A DNA stretch of 49,890 nt from Paludibacteraceae bacterium (GCA_905233415.1 CAJOEX010000009.1:1-49890); one strand, 5' to 3'. Positions 42,802-49,890 are shown, counted from the stretch's first letter. Made by a program: numbers and translations. The notes: generated by a model from the letters alone, not told the origin.

Positions 42802-44628
42802 ATGCTAAACTTAATTCTTGCAATAGTAGTTTCTGCCTCCATCGACTCCACGATGATTTTCATCGGCGACCAGACTGACCTGCACTTGCAGGCTACTTGT
42901 GACCCGTCCGAGAAACTGCAGATGCCTGTTTATGGCGAGACCCTCATAGACGGCATAGAAATCGTGGAGCGCACGAATGTGGATACCACCAAACTCAGCG
43001 ACGGACGCTATCAGCTCAATCAGACCCTGACGCTCACGTCCTTCAAGGACTCCTTATTTTATATAGAGCCGCTGCCCTTTGTCTCTGGTGAAGATACATT
43101 CCGCTCCAATTCGTTGTCGCTCAACGTCATTCAGCCGTTTGAAGTCGATTCAGCCTTGGCAATTACCGACATCAAACCGATTGCCAAAGCACCGATTTGG
43201 TGGTGGGGCATTTTCCGTTGGGTACTGATTGCCTTGCTTTTGGCAGGCTTGGCTTATGCGGCACGGTATCTGGCGTTATTCATCGGTCGTAGAAAAGGTG
43301 TTATTCCGCTTGCTCCGAAAGAACCGGAACGGCCTGCGGAAGAGATTGCCCTGGAGAAACTGGACCGGATTAAGGAAGAAAAGATTTGGCAGGCTGGACA
43401 AGTCAAAGAGTATCACACCCAACTGACAGACGTGGTCCGTGAATATATCGGTCGCCGCTTTAATGTCAGCAGTTCGGAGAAAACATCTGACGAGACGCTC
43501 CGCGAAATGAAACCGCTGCTCAACGAGCAGAAAGACTTGTACGAACGTCTTCGCAAAATGCTTTCTTTGGCAGATTTGGTGAAGTTCGCCAAGTGGACTG
43601 CCACACCCGATGAGAACGAGCTCTCACTCAAAACAGCGAAAATGACGTTCGCTAGTCCCGCATATTTGCTTTTGCTCATTCTGCTGATTCCCGTAATTGG
43701 TTGGTATATCTGGGAATTGCATGACCAGGATGCCAGTTTGCAGGTTTCTTCTGCGGCAAGCCTTGCACGACAGAAGAAAAGCACCCGCATTTACTTGCTC
43801 CATGTGCCGTTCATTCTGCGTGTAGCGGCAATCACCTTGCTTTCAATCGCTTTGGCACGACCGCAACTCAGTAACCGTTGGTCGAAAGAATCAACGGAAG
43901 GAATAGACATTATGATGGCGTTGGATATTTCCGGCACCATGCAAGCCGAAGACCTCAAACCGAACCGTTTGGAAGCCGCCAAAAACGTTGCCACAGACTT
44001 TGTCTTGGCGCGTCCGAACGACCAGATTGGCTTGGTTGTCTTTGCCGGAGAGTCTTTCACCCAATGTCCTTTGACGACCGACCACGCAGTCTTGGTCAAC
44101 CTCTTCCGCTCCGTTAAATTCGGCATGGTCGAAGACGGAACAGCTATCGGTCTTGGTTTGGCAAATGCCGTCAACCGCATGAAAGACTCCGAAACCAAAT
44201 CCAAAGTGATTATCCTTCTCACAGACGGTAGTAACAACCGCGGCGATATAGACCCGCAGACGGCTGCAGAGATTGCCAAAACCTTCGGAATACGTGTATA
44301 TGCCGTCGGTGTCGGCAGTCACGGCGAAGCCCGTGTGCCTGTTCAGACTCCGCTTGGCACGCAATATATGACCATGAACTCCGAGTTTGATGAAGAAACC
44401 TTGCGTAATATCGCAGCTACAACAGGTGGTGAATACTTCCGGGCAACGGACAACAACTCGCTCAAGCGCATTTACGAACAGATTGACCAGCTCGAAAAGA
44501 CCAAACTCCGTGTCCGCGAGTTCAGCAAACGCAGCGAGAACTTTGCCCCGTGGCTGATTGCCGCCCTACTCTGCCTCATCGCAGAAATATTATTGAGATA
44601 CTTTGTCTTAAAAACCATAACGAACTAA
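42802..44628 (+). CDS. batA: Fusion of a DUF4381-like protein with BatA (VWA protein)
   Basis: 608 residues. Residues 1-280 form the protein normally encoded as a separate gene between DUF58 and BatA: an N-terminal signal or anchor, a periplasmic beta domain, one membrane helix (FRWVLIALLLAGLAYAARYL, about 138-157) and a helical cytoplasmic end with YHTQLTDVVREYIGRRF. Residues 281-608 are a complete BatA, starting at an in-frame Met (MTFASPAYLLLLILLIPVIG, ATG at 43642), with VWA domain and MIDAS motif DISGT (Thr for the usual third Ser), then a C-terminal membrane helix. There is no stop or frameshift at the junction. It is a MoxR partner located in the inner membrane. The gene follows a six-unit 11-bp array. 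Confidence 0.85.
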   Translation: MLNLILAIVVSASIDSTMIFIGDQTDLHLQATCDPSEKLQMPVYGETLIDGIEIVERTNVDTTKLSDGRYQLNQTLTLTSFKDSLFYIEPLPFVSGEDTFRSNSLSLNVIQPFEVDSALAITDIKPIAKAPIWWWGIFRWVLIALLLAGLAYAARYLALFIGRRKGVIPLAPKEPERPAEEIALEKLDRIKEEKIWQAGQVKEYHTQLTDVVREYIGRRFNVSSSEKTSDETLREMKPLLNEQKDLYERLRKMLSLADLVKFAKWTATPDENELSLKTAKMTFASPAYLLLLILLIPVIGWYIWELHDQDASLQVSSAASLARQKKSTRIYLLHVPFILRVAAITLLSIALARPQLSNRWSKESTEGIDIMMALDISGTMQAEDLKPNRLEAAKNVATDFVLARPNDQIGLVVFAGESFTQCPLTTDHAVLVNLFRSVKFGMVEDGTAIGLGLANAVNRMKDSETKSKVIILLTDGSNNRGDIDPQTAAEIAKTFGIRVYAVGVGSHGEARVPVQTPLGTQYMTMNSEFDEETLRNIAATTGGEYFRATDNNSLKRIYEQIDQLEKTKLRVREFSKRSENFAPWLIAALLCLIAEILLRYFVLKTITN

Positions 44629-44629
44629 T

Positions 44630-45658
44630 ATGTTCCGATTCGCTCATATAGAAATGCTCTGGCTGCTTCTGCTTATTCCTGCTTTCACGGCAGCCTATAT
44701 CGCCATTGTGCGCCGCAAACAGCGTCAGTTGCGCTTGTTCGGAGATCCCGAACTGCTTTCAGAACTAATGCCAAATGTTTCCCGCACGCGTCCGGCAATC
44801 AAGTTTGCCTTGTTGATGGTGGCTTTGATACTGCTTATTATTGCCGCTGCCCGCCCGCAGTACGGACAGAAAGAGAAAACCGTCAAGCGGCAAGGTATCG
44901 AAGTGATGTTCGCGCTGGATATCTCCAACTCCATGTTGGCGGAAGATGTGGCGCCCAACCGTCTTGACCGCGCCAAACAAATGCTCTCCAAACTCATCGA
45001 CCAAATGGTGGATGACAAAGTCGGACTGATTGTTTTTGCCGGAGAAGCTTACACCCAACTGCCCATTACGTGCGATTATGTCAGCGCTAAAATGTTCCTT
45101 AATACCATTTCGCCGGACCTCATTCGCGTACAGGGAACAGCCATAGGCGACGCTATTATGACCTCTATTCGTTCCTTTGGTAGTGAAGAATCAGACGCAT
45201 CTCGTGCCATCATTCTTATCACGGACGGTGAAAACCACGAAGACGATGCCATTGCCGCTGCCAAAGCCGCTAATGAAAAGGGCATAAAGATATTTGTGGT
45301 CGGCATCGGTAAACCTGACGGAAGCCCGATTCCTATTCCGGGTACCAACAACTTCCGTAAAGACCGTGCCGGCAATGTCGTTGTCAGCAAACTCAATGAA
45401 GATATGTGCCGTGAGATTGCGCAGGCAGGCCAAGGAATGTATGTCCGTTGTGACAATACAAATACGGCTACACGCGCGCTGCAAAAGGAACTTGACACAC
45501 TTGCCACATCGGAATTTGAGACCAAAGTCTATGCCGATTATAATGAGCAGTACCAGGGATTTGTACTCCTCGCATTCCTGATTCTGGTAATTGACTTCTT
45601 TATTTTCAACCGTAAGAACAAAACATTGTCCAAGATAGATTTATTTAACGAAAAATGA
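44630..45658 (+). CDS. batB: BatB, membrane-anchored VWA protein
   Basis: 342 residues. Two N-terminal membrane helices (MLWLLLLIPAFTAAYIAIV and IKFALLMVALILLIIAAARP) flank a short loop, then the VWA domain with the full MIDAS motif ALDISNSML, VGLIVFAGEAYTQLPIT, GTAIGDAI and ITDGENHEDD, and a C-terminal helix (FVLLAFLILVIDFFIF). BatA and BatB are believed to form a complex in the inner membrane. The gene follows batA by one base and overlaps batC by 4 bases (ATGA). Confidence 0.92.
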   Translation: MFRFAHIEMLWLLLLIPAFTAAYIAIVRRKQRQLRLFGDPELLSELMPNVSRTRPAIKFALLMVALILLIIAAARPQYGQKEKTVKRQGIEVMFALDISNSMLAEDVAPNRLDRAKQMLSKLIDQMVDDKVGLIVFAGEAYTQLPITCDYVSAKMFLNTISPDLIRVQGTAIGDAIMTSIRSFGSEESDASRAIILITDGENHEDDAIAAAKAANEKGIKIFVVGIGKPDGSPIPIPGTNNFRKDRAGNVVVSKLNEDMCREIAQAGQGMYVRCDNTNTATRALQKELDTLATSEFETKVYADYNEQYQGFVLLAFLILVIDFFIFNRKNKTLSKIDLFNEK

Positions 45659-46353
45659 AACGCTTACTGATCATATTTGCATTCGCTCTTTCGCCTGTTG
45701 CCATTATATTAGCGCAAAAGGAAGCTCCGGATATCCGTCACGGAAACAAAGACTACAAGAAAGAAAACTTTGCCGAGTCGGAAGTCGATTACCGCCGTGC
45801 TTTGGAGAAAAACAACAAGTCCTACGAGGCGCATTATAACCTCGGCAATGCACTTTTCCGTCAGGACAAGTACCCCGAAGCGGCAGAGGAATTTACCAAA
45901 GCCGCACAGCTTATAGACCCGAAGAAAGACAAAACGAAAACTGCCAATACCTATCATAATCTCGGCAACTCCTACTTTGCTCAGCAACAGTACGACAAGG
46001 CGATTGCTGCTTACCAGCAATCCCTGCGTGCCAATCCGAAAGACGATGACACCCGTTATAACCTTGTAAAAGCGATGCAACTGCTTGAGCAACAACAACA
46101 GCAACAACAGCAGCAACAGCAAGAGCAAAAACAGGACCAGCAGCAACAGCAGCAGGAACAACAACAGCAACAACAGGAGCAGCAACAGCAAGAACAACAA
46201 GAACAGCAGCAACAACAGCAACAAGACGAACAACAAATGGATAAAGAAACGGCGGAGCAGATTCTGCAAGCCTTGGAACAGGATGAACAGGATACACAGG
46301 AAAAACTCCAGCGTCAGCAAGGCTCAAAACGCCGTGTAGAAAAAGAATGGTAA
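45655..46353 (+). CDS. batC: BatC, TPR protein with a long glutamine tract
   Basis: 232 residues. A signal peptide (MKRLLIIFAFALSPVAIILA) is followed by two to three tetratricopeptide repeats (YEAHYNLGNALFRQDKYPEA, NTYHNLGNSYFAQQQYDKA, then YQQSLRANPKDDDTRYNLVK). From about residue 144 to 196 the protein is a glutamine tract broken by Glu, Lys and Asp, made from a mix of CAA and CAG codons. The conserved C-terminal part (KETAEQILQALEQDEQDTQE) is kept. TPR repeats suggest a role in assembling the Bat complex in the periplasm. It overlaps batB by 4 bases and lies 10 bases before batD. Confidence 0.88.
   Translation: MKRLLIIFAFALSPVAIILAQKEAPDIRHGNKDYKKENFAESEVDYRRALEKNNKSYEAHYNLGNALFRQDKYPEAAEEFTKAAQLIDPKKDKTKTANTYHNLGNSYFAQQQYDKAIAAYQQSLRANPKDDDTRYNLVKAMQLLEQQQQQQQQQQQEQKQDQQQQQQEQQQQQQEQQQQEQQEQQQQQQQDEQQMDKETAEQILQALEQDEQDTQEKLQRQQGSKRRVEKEW
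46083..46242 (+). repeat. CAA/CAG repeat encoding the polyglutamine tract
   Basis: About 50 codons dominated by CAA and CAG with interspersed GAA/GAG, AAA and GAC. The reverse strand yields a poly-leucine frame, which is not coding. Confidence 0.9.
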
Positions 46354-46363
46354 TATATAAACG

Positions 46364-48232
46364 ATGAAACGCATTACACAAATAACACTCACTCTATTGC
46401 TTGCCGTCATTTGCAGCGTGCAAGCTTTTGCCGATGACGTGGAATTCCGCGCTTCTGCGCCCTCGCAAGTCATTGTCGGCAAACCTTTCCAGTTAACGTA
46501 TAGTATCAACCAGCGCGCCAAAGACCTTCGTGCACCGGAGTTTGCCGACTTTGATTATTTGGCTGGGCCTTATACATCGCAGTCTTCTTCGACTTCGTTC
46601 GTCAACGGCAAACGTACATCAACATTCACGCAGACTTACACGTACACGCTGATGGCGACAAAGGAAGGCACATTCACGCTTGCTCCTGCCACTATCACTT
46701 CTGACGGGCAGCAATACACCTCCAACGGCGTTCGTATAACCGTTCTGCCCGCGGACGAGCAACCTGCCAATAATCAAACAGCGCAGCGCTCCAACAGCGA
46801 AAGCGCTCAAACATCCAACAGCGCCGGCGCTCAAACCTCCAGTGACAACATCTTCATCCGTACCATTGTCACCAAGACCAAAGTACATGAACAGGAAGCC
46901 ATTCTGCTCTCCTATAAACTCTATTTTGCAGGCGTAGATGTGGCACAGTTCACCAACAATACCAAACTGCCCGAGTTCACAGGTTTCCTCAAGCAGGAAT
47001 TGGAACAGGGCGAGATTCAGACCGAATTGGAGCACTACAACGGTCGCAATTACCAGACAGCCGTGCTTTACCGTACACTACTCTACCCGCAACACAGCGG
47101 CGATATCAAGATTGACCCGGCATCTTTTGAGGCGGTTCTCCGTGTACAAACCCGTTCGCAGGTTCGTTCAATCTTTGACGACTTCTTCGGTTCTTATACC
47201 AATGTCACAAAGGTTTTGACCGCTCCGGGTGCCACAATCCATGTGGATGCCCTGCCTGCCGGCAAACCGGTTTCTTTCTCAGGTGGCGTGGGCAAATTCA
47301 CTATGGCTTCCTCTATCTCATCTACCGACCTCAAGACCAACGAAGCGGTTACCATCAAGATAGACATCAAAGGTACGGGTAACATGAAACTCCTCAAGAC
47401 GCCCGCAATTGATTGGCCTGAAGGCTTTGAGGCATACGACCCGAAAGTGACCAACAACTTCAAAACAACTGCTTCCGGCGTTACCGGCACAAAGGAGATT
47501 GAGTATCTGGCAATTCCGCGTGCCAGTGGCGACTACGTTATTCCGGCTGTCAAATACAGTTATTTCGACACACAGGACAACACGTACAAAACACTCACTA
47601 CGCCTGAATATTCGTTGCACATTACCAAAGGTGCAGGTGACTCAGAAAACACCCAAGCCGTTGTGCAGAACTTCGTCAACAAAGAAGACATCACTCAGTT
47701 CGGCTCTGACATCCGCTACATCCACACCAATTCATCATTAAGCGAAGCGTCATCATTTAGCGCAGCGTCACCATTAATCACATTCGGTTCCCTTGAATAC
47801 TGGCTCTGCTACCTGATTCCGTTTGTATTGGCAGTTATCCTTCTTGTCATTTTCCGCAAGCAGATTAAGGAGAATGCCGATGCTGCCCGCGTACGCTACA
47901 AGAAAGCCAACAAGGTGGCACAAAAGCGCCTCAAAACGGCAAAGAAACTGATGGTGGAGAACAACAAATCTGCTTTCTATGAAGAGATTGAACGTGCTGC
48001 GCTGTCTTATCTTAGCGACCGCTTGGCTATTCCGACAGCCGATTTGAGCAAAGACACCATTGCCGGTATTTTGCGCAGCAAAGGCATTAGCAACGAACTG
48101 ATTGCACAGGTAACCGATGTGCTTTCTACAGCCGAGTTTGCACGTTATGCGCCTTCCGCAGACGAACAAATGCAGACGCTTTATGACCGCACGACAGAAA
48201 TAATCAACACCCTTGAAAACCAGAAGTTATGA
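46364..48232 (+). CDS. batD: BatD, exported membrane-anchored protein
   Basis: 622 residues. Signal peptide MKRITQITLTLLLAVICSVQAFA; then repeated beta-sandwich domains (FRASAPSQVIVGKPFQLTYS at the start, TFTQTYTYTLMATKEGTFTLAPA), one membrane helix (YWLCYLIPFVLAVILLVIFRK, about 478-498), and a basic cytoplasmic helical tail (ARVRYKKANKVAQKRLKTAKKL). This is the BatD layout. Two repeat-derived inserts are present: SNSESAQT and SNSAGAQT (24-bp units, 46790-46837) between the first and second beta domains, and SSLSEA, SSFSAA (18-bp units, 47732-47767) just before the membrane helix. Both lie in linkers and keep the frame. batD overlaps batE by 4 bases. Confidence 0.9.
   Translation: MKRITQITLTLLLAVICSVQAFADDVEFRASAPSQVIVGKPFQLTYSINQRAKDLRAPEFADFDYLAGPYTSQSSSTSFVNGKRTSTFTQTYTYTLMATKEGTFTLAPATITSDGQQYTSNGVRITVLPADEQPANNQTAQRSNSESAQTSNSAGAQTSSDNIFIRTIVTKTKVHEQEAILLSYKLYFAGVDVAQFTNNTKLPEFTGFLKQELEQGEIQTELEHYNGRNYQTAVLYRTLLYPQHSGDIKIDPASFEAVLRVQTRSQVRSIFDDFFGSYTNVTKVLTAPGATIHVDALPAGKPVSFSGGVGKFTMASSISSTDLKTNEAVTIKIDIKGTGNMKLLKTPAIDWPEGFEAYDPKVTNNFKTTASGVTGTKEIEYLAIPRASGDYVIPAVKYSYFDTQDNTYKTLTTPEYSLHITKGAGDSENTQAVVQNFVNKEDITQFGSDIRYIHTNSSLSEASSFSAASPLITFGSLEYWLCYLIPFVLAVILLVIFRKQIKENADAARVRYKKANKVAQKRLKTAKKLMVENNKSAFYEEIERAALSYLSDRLAIPTADLSKDTIAGILRSKGISNELIAQVTDVLSTAEFARYAPSADEQMQTLYDRTTEIINTLENQKL
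46790..46837 (+). repeat. Two 24-bp units in batD
   Basis: 46790-46813 (SNSESAQT) and 46814-46837 (SNSAGAQT) are exact 24-base neighbours with core CCAACAGCG and AGCGCTCAAAC. An earlier partial unit (QRS, from GCGCAGCGC) precedes them. Confidence 0.85.
47732..47767 (+). repeat. Two 18-bp units in batD
   Basis: TCATCATTAAGCGAAGCG (47732-47749) and TCATCATTTAGCGCAGCG (47750-47767) encode SSLSEA and SSFSAA. A partial third unit (TCACCATTAATC) follows. Confidence 0.85.
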
Positions 48233-49002
48233 AAAAGTATTCGATTATATTATTGATATTGCTAAATTGTCAAATTGTCAATTGTCAAATTGTCAATATG
48301 GCTGAAGCCAATCAGCAGTATGCCGACGGCAACTATGCCGAAGCCGCACAGATGTATGAAGCGATAATTGCTTCATCATGGAGCGAAGCGGCTCATTCTA
48401 TCAATCCATCATTGAGCGAAGCGTATTACAACCTCGGCAACGCCTATTTCAAGCAGGACGAACTGGCACAAGCCATCCTCGCCTACGAGCGCTGCCTGCG
48501 TTTGGACCCGCGCAACAAAGATGCCAAGTATAATCTTGCCTTTGCCCAATCGCGCATAATTGACAATATTGAAGACAATCAGGCATATTTTGTTTCTTCC
48601 TGGCTTCGTGCGGTGCGTAACTCATTGCGCGAAACAACATGGATGTGGTTGAGTATATGTATGTTTATATTGGTGCTTGTTGGTGCGCTGCTCTTTGCGC
48701 TCAGCAAGGAACAATGGCTCCGCAAGACGGCGTTCTACACGGCGGTCGTAGCGCTGCTTGTATCCATCTGTGCATGTGCCAATGCCGGCAGTCTGCACAA
48801 CCGCGACACCCAACGTGCGGAAGCGATTATCACGCAGGGTATTGTTACTGCGAAGGCTTCGCCGGACCGCAGCGGCACGGAGCTTTTCACGCTTCATGAA
48901 GGCACCAAGGTTATTATCCACGAAACCCTTGGCGAATGGTGTAACATCCACGTCGGCAACAACATCGGCTGGATCAAACTCTCCAACCTCGAAAGAATAT
49001 AA
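48229..49002 (+). CDS. batE: BatE, TPR and SH3 domain membrane protein
   Basis: 257 residues. The N-terminus (MKKYSIILLILLNCQIVNCQ) is a hydrophobic segment whose second half is encoded by AAATTGTC repeats; the cleavage region expected in BatE (Ala-Gln) is replaced. Then a TPR region (AYYNLGNAYFKQDELAQAIL, AKYNLAFAQSRI) with an insert of two 18-bp units (SSWSEA, PSLSEA; 48373-48423) between its helices. Two membrane helices (WLSICMFILVLVGALLFAL, FYTAVVALLVSICACANAG) and a C-terminal bacterial SH3 domain (SPDRSGTELFTLHEGTKVII) follow. It is the last bat gene. An internal ATG (MAEANQQ) right after the repeat is an alternative start. Confidence 0.85.
   Translation: MKKYSIILLILLNCQIVNCQIVNMAEANQQYADGNYAEAAQMYEAIIASSWSEAAHSINPSLSEAYYNLGNAYFKQDELAQAILAYERCLRLDPRNKDAKYNLAFAQSRIIDNIEDNQAYFVSSWLRAVRNSLRETTWMWLSICMFILVLVGALLFALSKEQWLRKTAFYTAVVALLVSICACANAGSLHNRDTQRAEAIITQGIVTAKASPDRSGTELFTLHEGTKVIIHETLGEWCNIHVGNNIGWIKLSNLERI
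48255..48300 (+). repeat. AAATTGTC repeats in the batE signal sequence
   Basis: AAATTGTC, AAATTGTC, AATTGTC and AAATTGTC follow each other and encode NCQIVNCQIVN. The repeat ends exactly at an in-frame ATG (48298). Confidence 0.7.
48373..48423 (+). repeat. Two 18-bp units in batE
   Basis: TCATCATGGAGCGAAGCG (48373-48390) and CCATCATTGAGCGAAGCG (48406-48423) are separated by 15 bases. They encode SSWSEA and PSLSEA within the TPR region. Confidence 0.75.
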
Positions 49003-49019
49003 TCATAAAAATCAACAAT

Positions 49020-49661
49020 ATGGAAACATTTGATTTCACAATCAACTCCTTTCTGAGTTTTACTAATAAAGGAAATGACAGCTCAAACCTGACAGAGTTA
49101 GCTTCGCACATAATGACTAACTACTGCATATACAATGGCCGTTATCATTATCGTCCTGTTGAGATTGAATTCTATGTTTACAAAAAAGGCGAACATGAGG
49201 ATCGTCATGTTTATCCGCGTATAAAGAATGCGAAAGATATATTCTTCCATTATAGCGGAATGGATATTTGCTTTAAAACCTCTGAAAACAAGGATTGTTT
49301 AGGAGGAATATTAATAAGAGCTTTAGAAAGAGACGAAGATAAACAATTATTTGGAGGGCCGCTTGTATGTCTTAATGAGGTTTTAAACACTGCAGTTTTA
49401 AACACTGCAACTGGAATACTTATAGTGAAAGAAGAACCAGTAAAAGAACCTAAAAATGCAAAACCATTCGGCCAACGAGTAGGTATAAATGCTTTACCAA
49501 ACATTGAGGACATTTTCTACAAGAAAGAATATCGATTTATCAGAAGTAATCTAAATGAAAAATCAACTTTTGGTCTAAGGACCACGTACAATTATTCAAA
49601 TCAGGAGTTTAAGGAAATATCAAACTCTTATAAACTTAAAAGATACACACCCAAACAGTAA
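49020..49661 (+). CDS. Hypothetical protein, AT-rich
   Basis: 213 residues, no signal peptide or membrane helix. Recognisable strings are FFHYSGMDICFK and CLGGILIRALER, which superficially recall the core of alkyladenine DNA glycosylases (the LIRAL stretch), but other signatures of that family are missing, so no function is assigned. A 15-bp tandem duplication (49381-49410) encodes VLNTA twice. Base composition is visibly more AT-rich than the bat genes upstream, compatible with acquisition by transfer. It begins 17 bases after batE and ends just before a strong terminator. Confidence 0.65.
   Translation: METFDFTINSFLSFTNKGNDSSNLTELASHIMTNYCIYNGRYHYRPVEIEFYVYKKGEHEDRHVYPRIKNAKDIFFHYSGMDICFKTSENKDCLGGILIRALERDEDKQLFGGPLVCLNEVLNTAVLNTATGILIVKEEPVKEPKNAKPFGQRVGINALPNIEDIFYKKEYRFIRSNLNEKSTFGLRTTYNYSNQEFKEISNSYKLKRYTPKQ
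49381..49410 (+). repeat. 15-bp tandem duplication in a hypothetical gene
   Basis: TTTTAAACACTGCAG (49381-49395) and TTTTAAACACTGCAA (49396-49410) are adjacent and in frame, encoding VLNTA VLNTA. Confidence 0.85.
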
Positions 49662-49684
49662 GAGGACTAGAGTCCTCTTTTTTA
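49660..49684 (+). terminator. Strong intrinsic terminator
   Basis: AAGAGGACT (49660-49668) pairs with AGTCCTCTT (49671-49679) around a 2-base loop and is followed by a run of T. It ends the bat/hypothetical transcript. Confidence 0.85.
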
Positions 49685-49704
49685 TGCCTAATAACTTCTC
49701 CTGA

Positions 49705-49890
49705 ACTTTTAACAACTTTTAACAGAAAATTTTGGGAATTGCGAGAAAAAGCATATACCTTTGCACCGAAAGCTAAATAACTAATTATTAACTTTACCCA
49801 TTGGCGGAATTAAAGTAGCGCATGTTTAATTTGCCCAATCGGTTTGTTATTAATAAAATTAATATATTGTAGGATAGTTAATGCGCTGAT
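49705..49890 (+). promoter_or_regulatory. Promoter and leader running off the window
   Basis: ACTTTTAACA occurs twice in tandem (49705-49724). TTTG (49731-49734) and TACCTTTG (49756-49763) form a consensus promoter with about 21 bp spacing. The transcript runs beyond position 49890. The 120 bases visible after it are AT-rich with no ORF and would be a long leader or an RNA gene 5' end. Nothing more can be read. Confidence 0.6.

Noticed and set aside
45709..46320. Leucine-rich frame opposite batC
   Set aside because: It is the complement of the CAA/CAG tract and has no independent support.
49250..49340. Alkyladenine DNA glycosylase assignment for the gene at 49020
   Set aside because: Only a short LIRAL string is similar; the catalytic and DNA-intercalating motifs are not seen.

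Overview
The window is a chromosomal segment of a Bacteroidales (phylum Bacteroidota) bacterium. The lineage call rests on three things: a complete Bacteroidota-type bat aerotolerance operon, Bacteroidetes promoters with a TTTG -33 box about 20 bp upstream of a TAnnTTTG -7 box in front of many genes, and a general lack of Shine-Dalgarno leaders. Species cannot be read from the sequence. No rRNA gene, insertion sequence, prophage or CRISPR array was found.

Layout. 1-1723: a hypothetical ORF on the minus strand that may be a remnant, then about 1.1 kb of gene-free, repeat-rich DNA. 1724-4272: two exported alpha/beta hydrolases flanking a small exported protein. 4587-4660: tRNA-Pro. 4729-8082 (minus): M20 dipeptidase and DnaK. 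8427-11907 (plus): a lipoprotein, glutamyl-tRNA synthetase and QueH. 12126-15289 (minus): Lrp/AsnC regulator, TrpS, a small exported protein and an OmpP1/FadL-like porin, each overlapping the next. The regulator is divergent from an O-methyltransferase. 16040-18880 (minus): rubredoxin (52 aa), a YbaK/ProX-type deacylase, DsbD and MgtC. 18931-23611 (minus): a small conserved protein, MurA, MurB and NadE. 23753-26093: tRNA-Glu, RecR, a membrane protein, a HAD phosphatase, a GNAT acetyltransferase and tRNA-Ser. 26250-39281 (minus): a surface-polysaccharide and secreted-enzyme block with UDP-galactopyranose mutase, a giant FAD/Fe-S dehydrogenase, a sugar-phosphate transferase, a FemAB-like protein, a polysaccharide deacetylase, an S1/P1 nuclease, pullulanase, a subtilisin and an AsmA-like protein. 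39438-49002 (plus): an exported CarboxypepD-reg-like protein, then moxR, DUF58, a fused DUF4381-like/BatA, BatB, BatC, BatD and BatE. 49020-49661: an AT-rich hypothetical gene, then a terminator and a promoter that fires out of the window.

The most unusual property is the density of short periodic repeats that lie both between genes and in frame inside conserved genes. There are four kinds. (1) 24-bp units encoding 8-residue SNSxSGLT-like repeats occur in an O-methyltransferase, DsbD, the FAD/Fe-S dehydrogenase and BatD. (2) 18-bp units encoding SSLSEA occur in BatD and BatE. (3) AT-rich TTGACAATTG-like or TTCAAATCTTC-like runs sit at start codons and inside signal peptides. (4) Tandem arrays have a constant period of 11 bp but a different unit sequence at each of seven loci. 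The best is a six-unit array just upstream of the batA fusion gene. Other points of interest are the DUF4381-BatA fusion, a perfect palindrome between the divergent promoters of the Lrp gene and the methyltransferase, a 17-bp TTTGGCAC motif shared upstream of dnaK and moxR, and a MurA with Asp at the usual catalytic Cys position.
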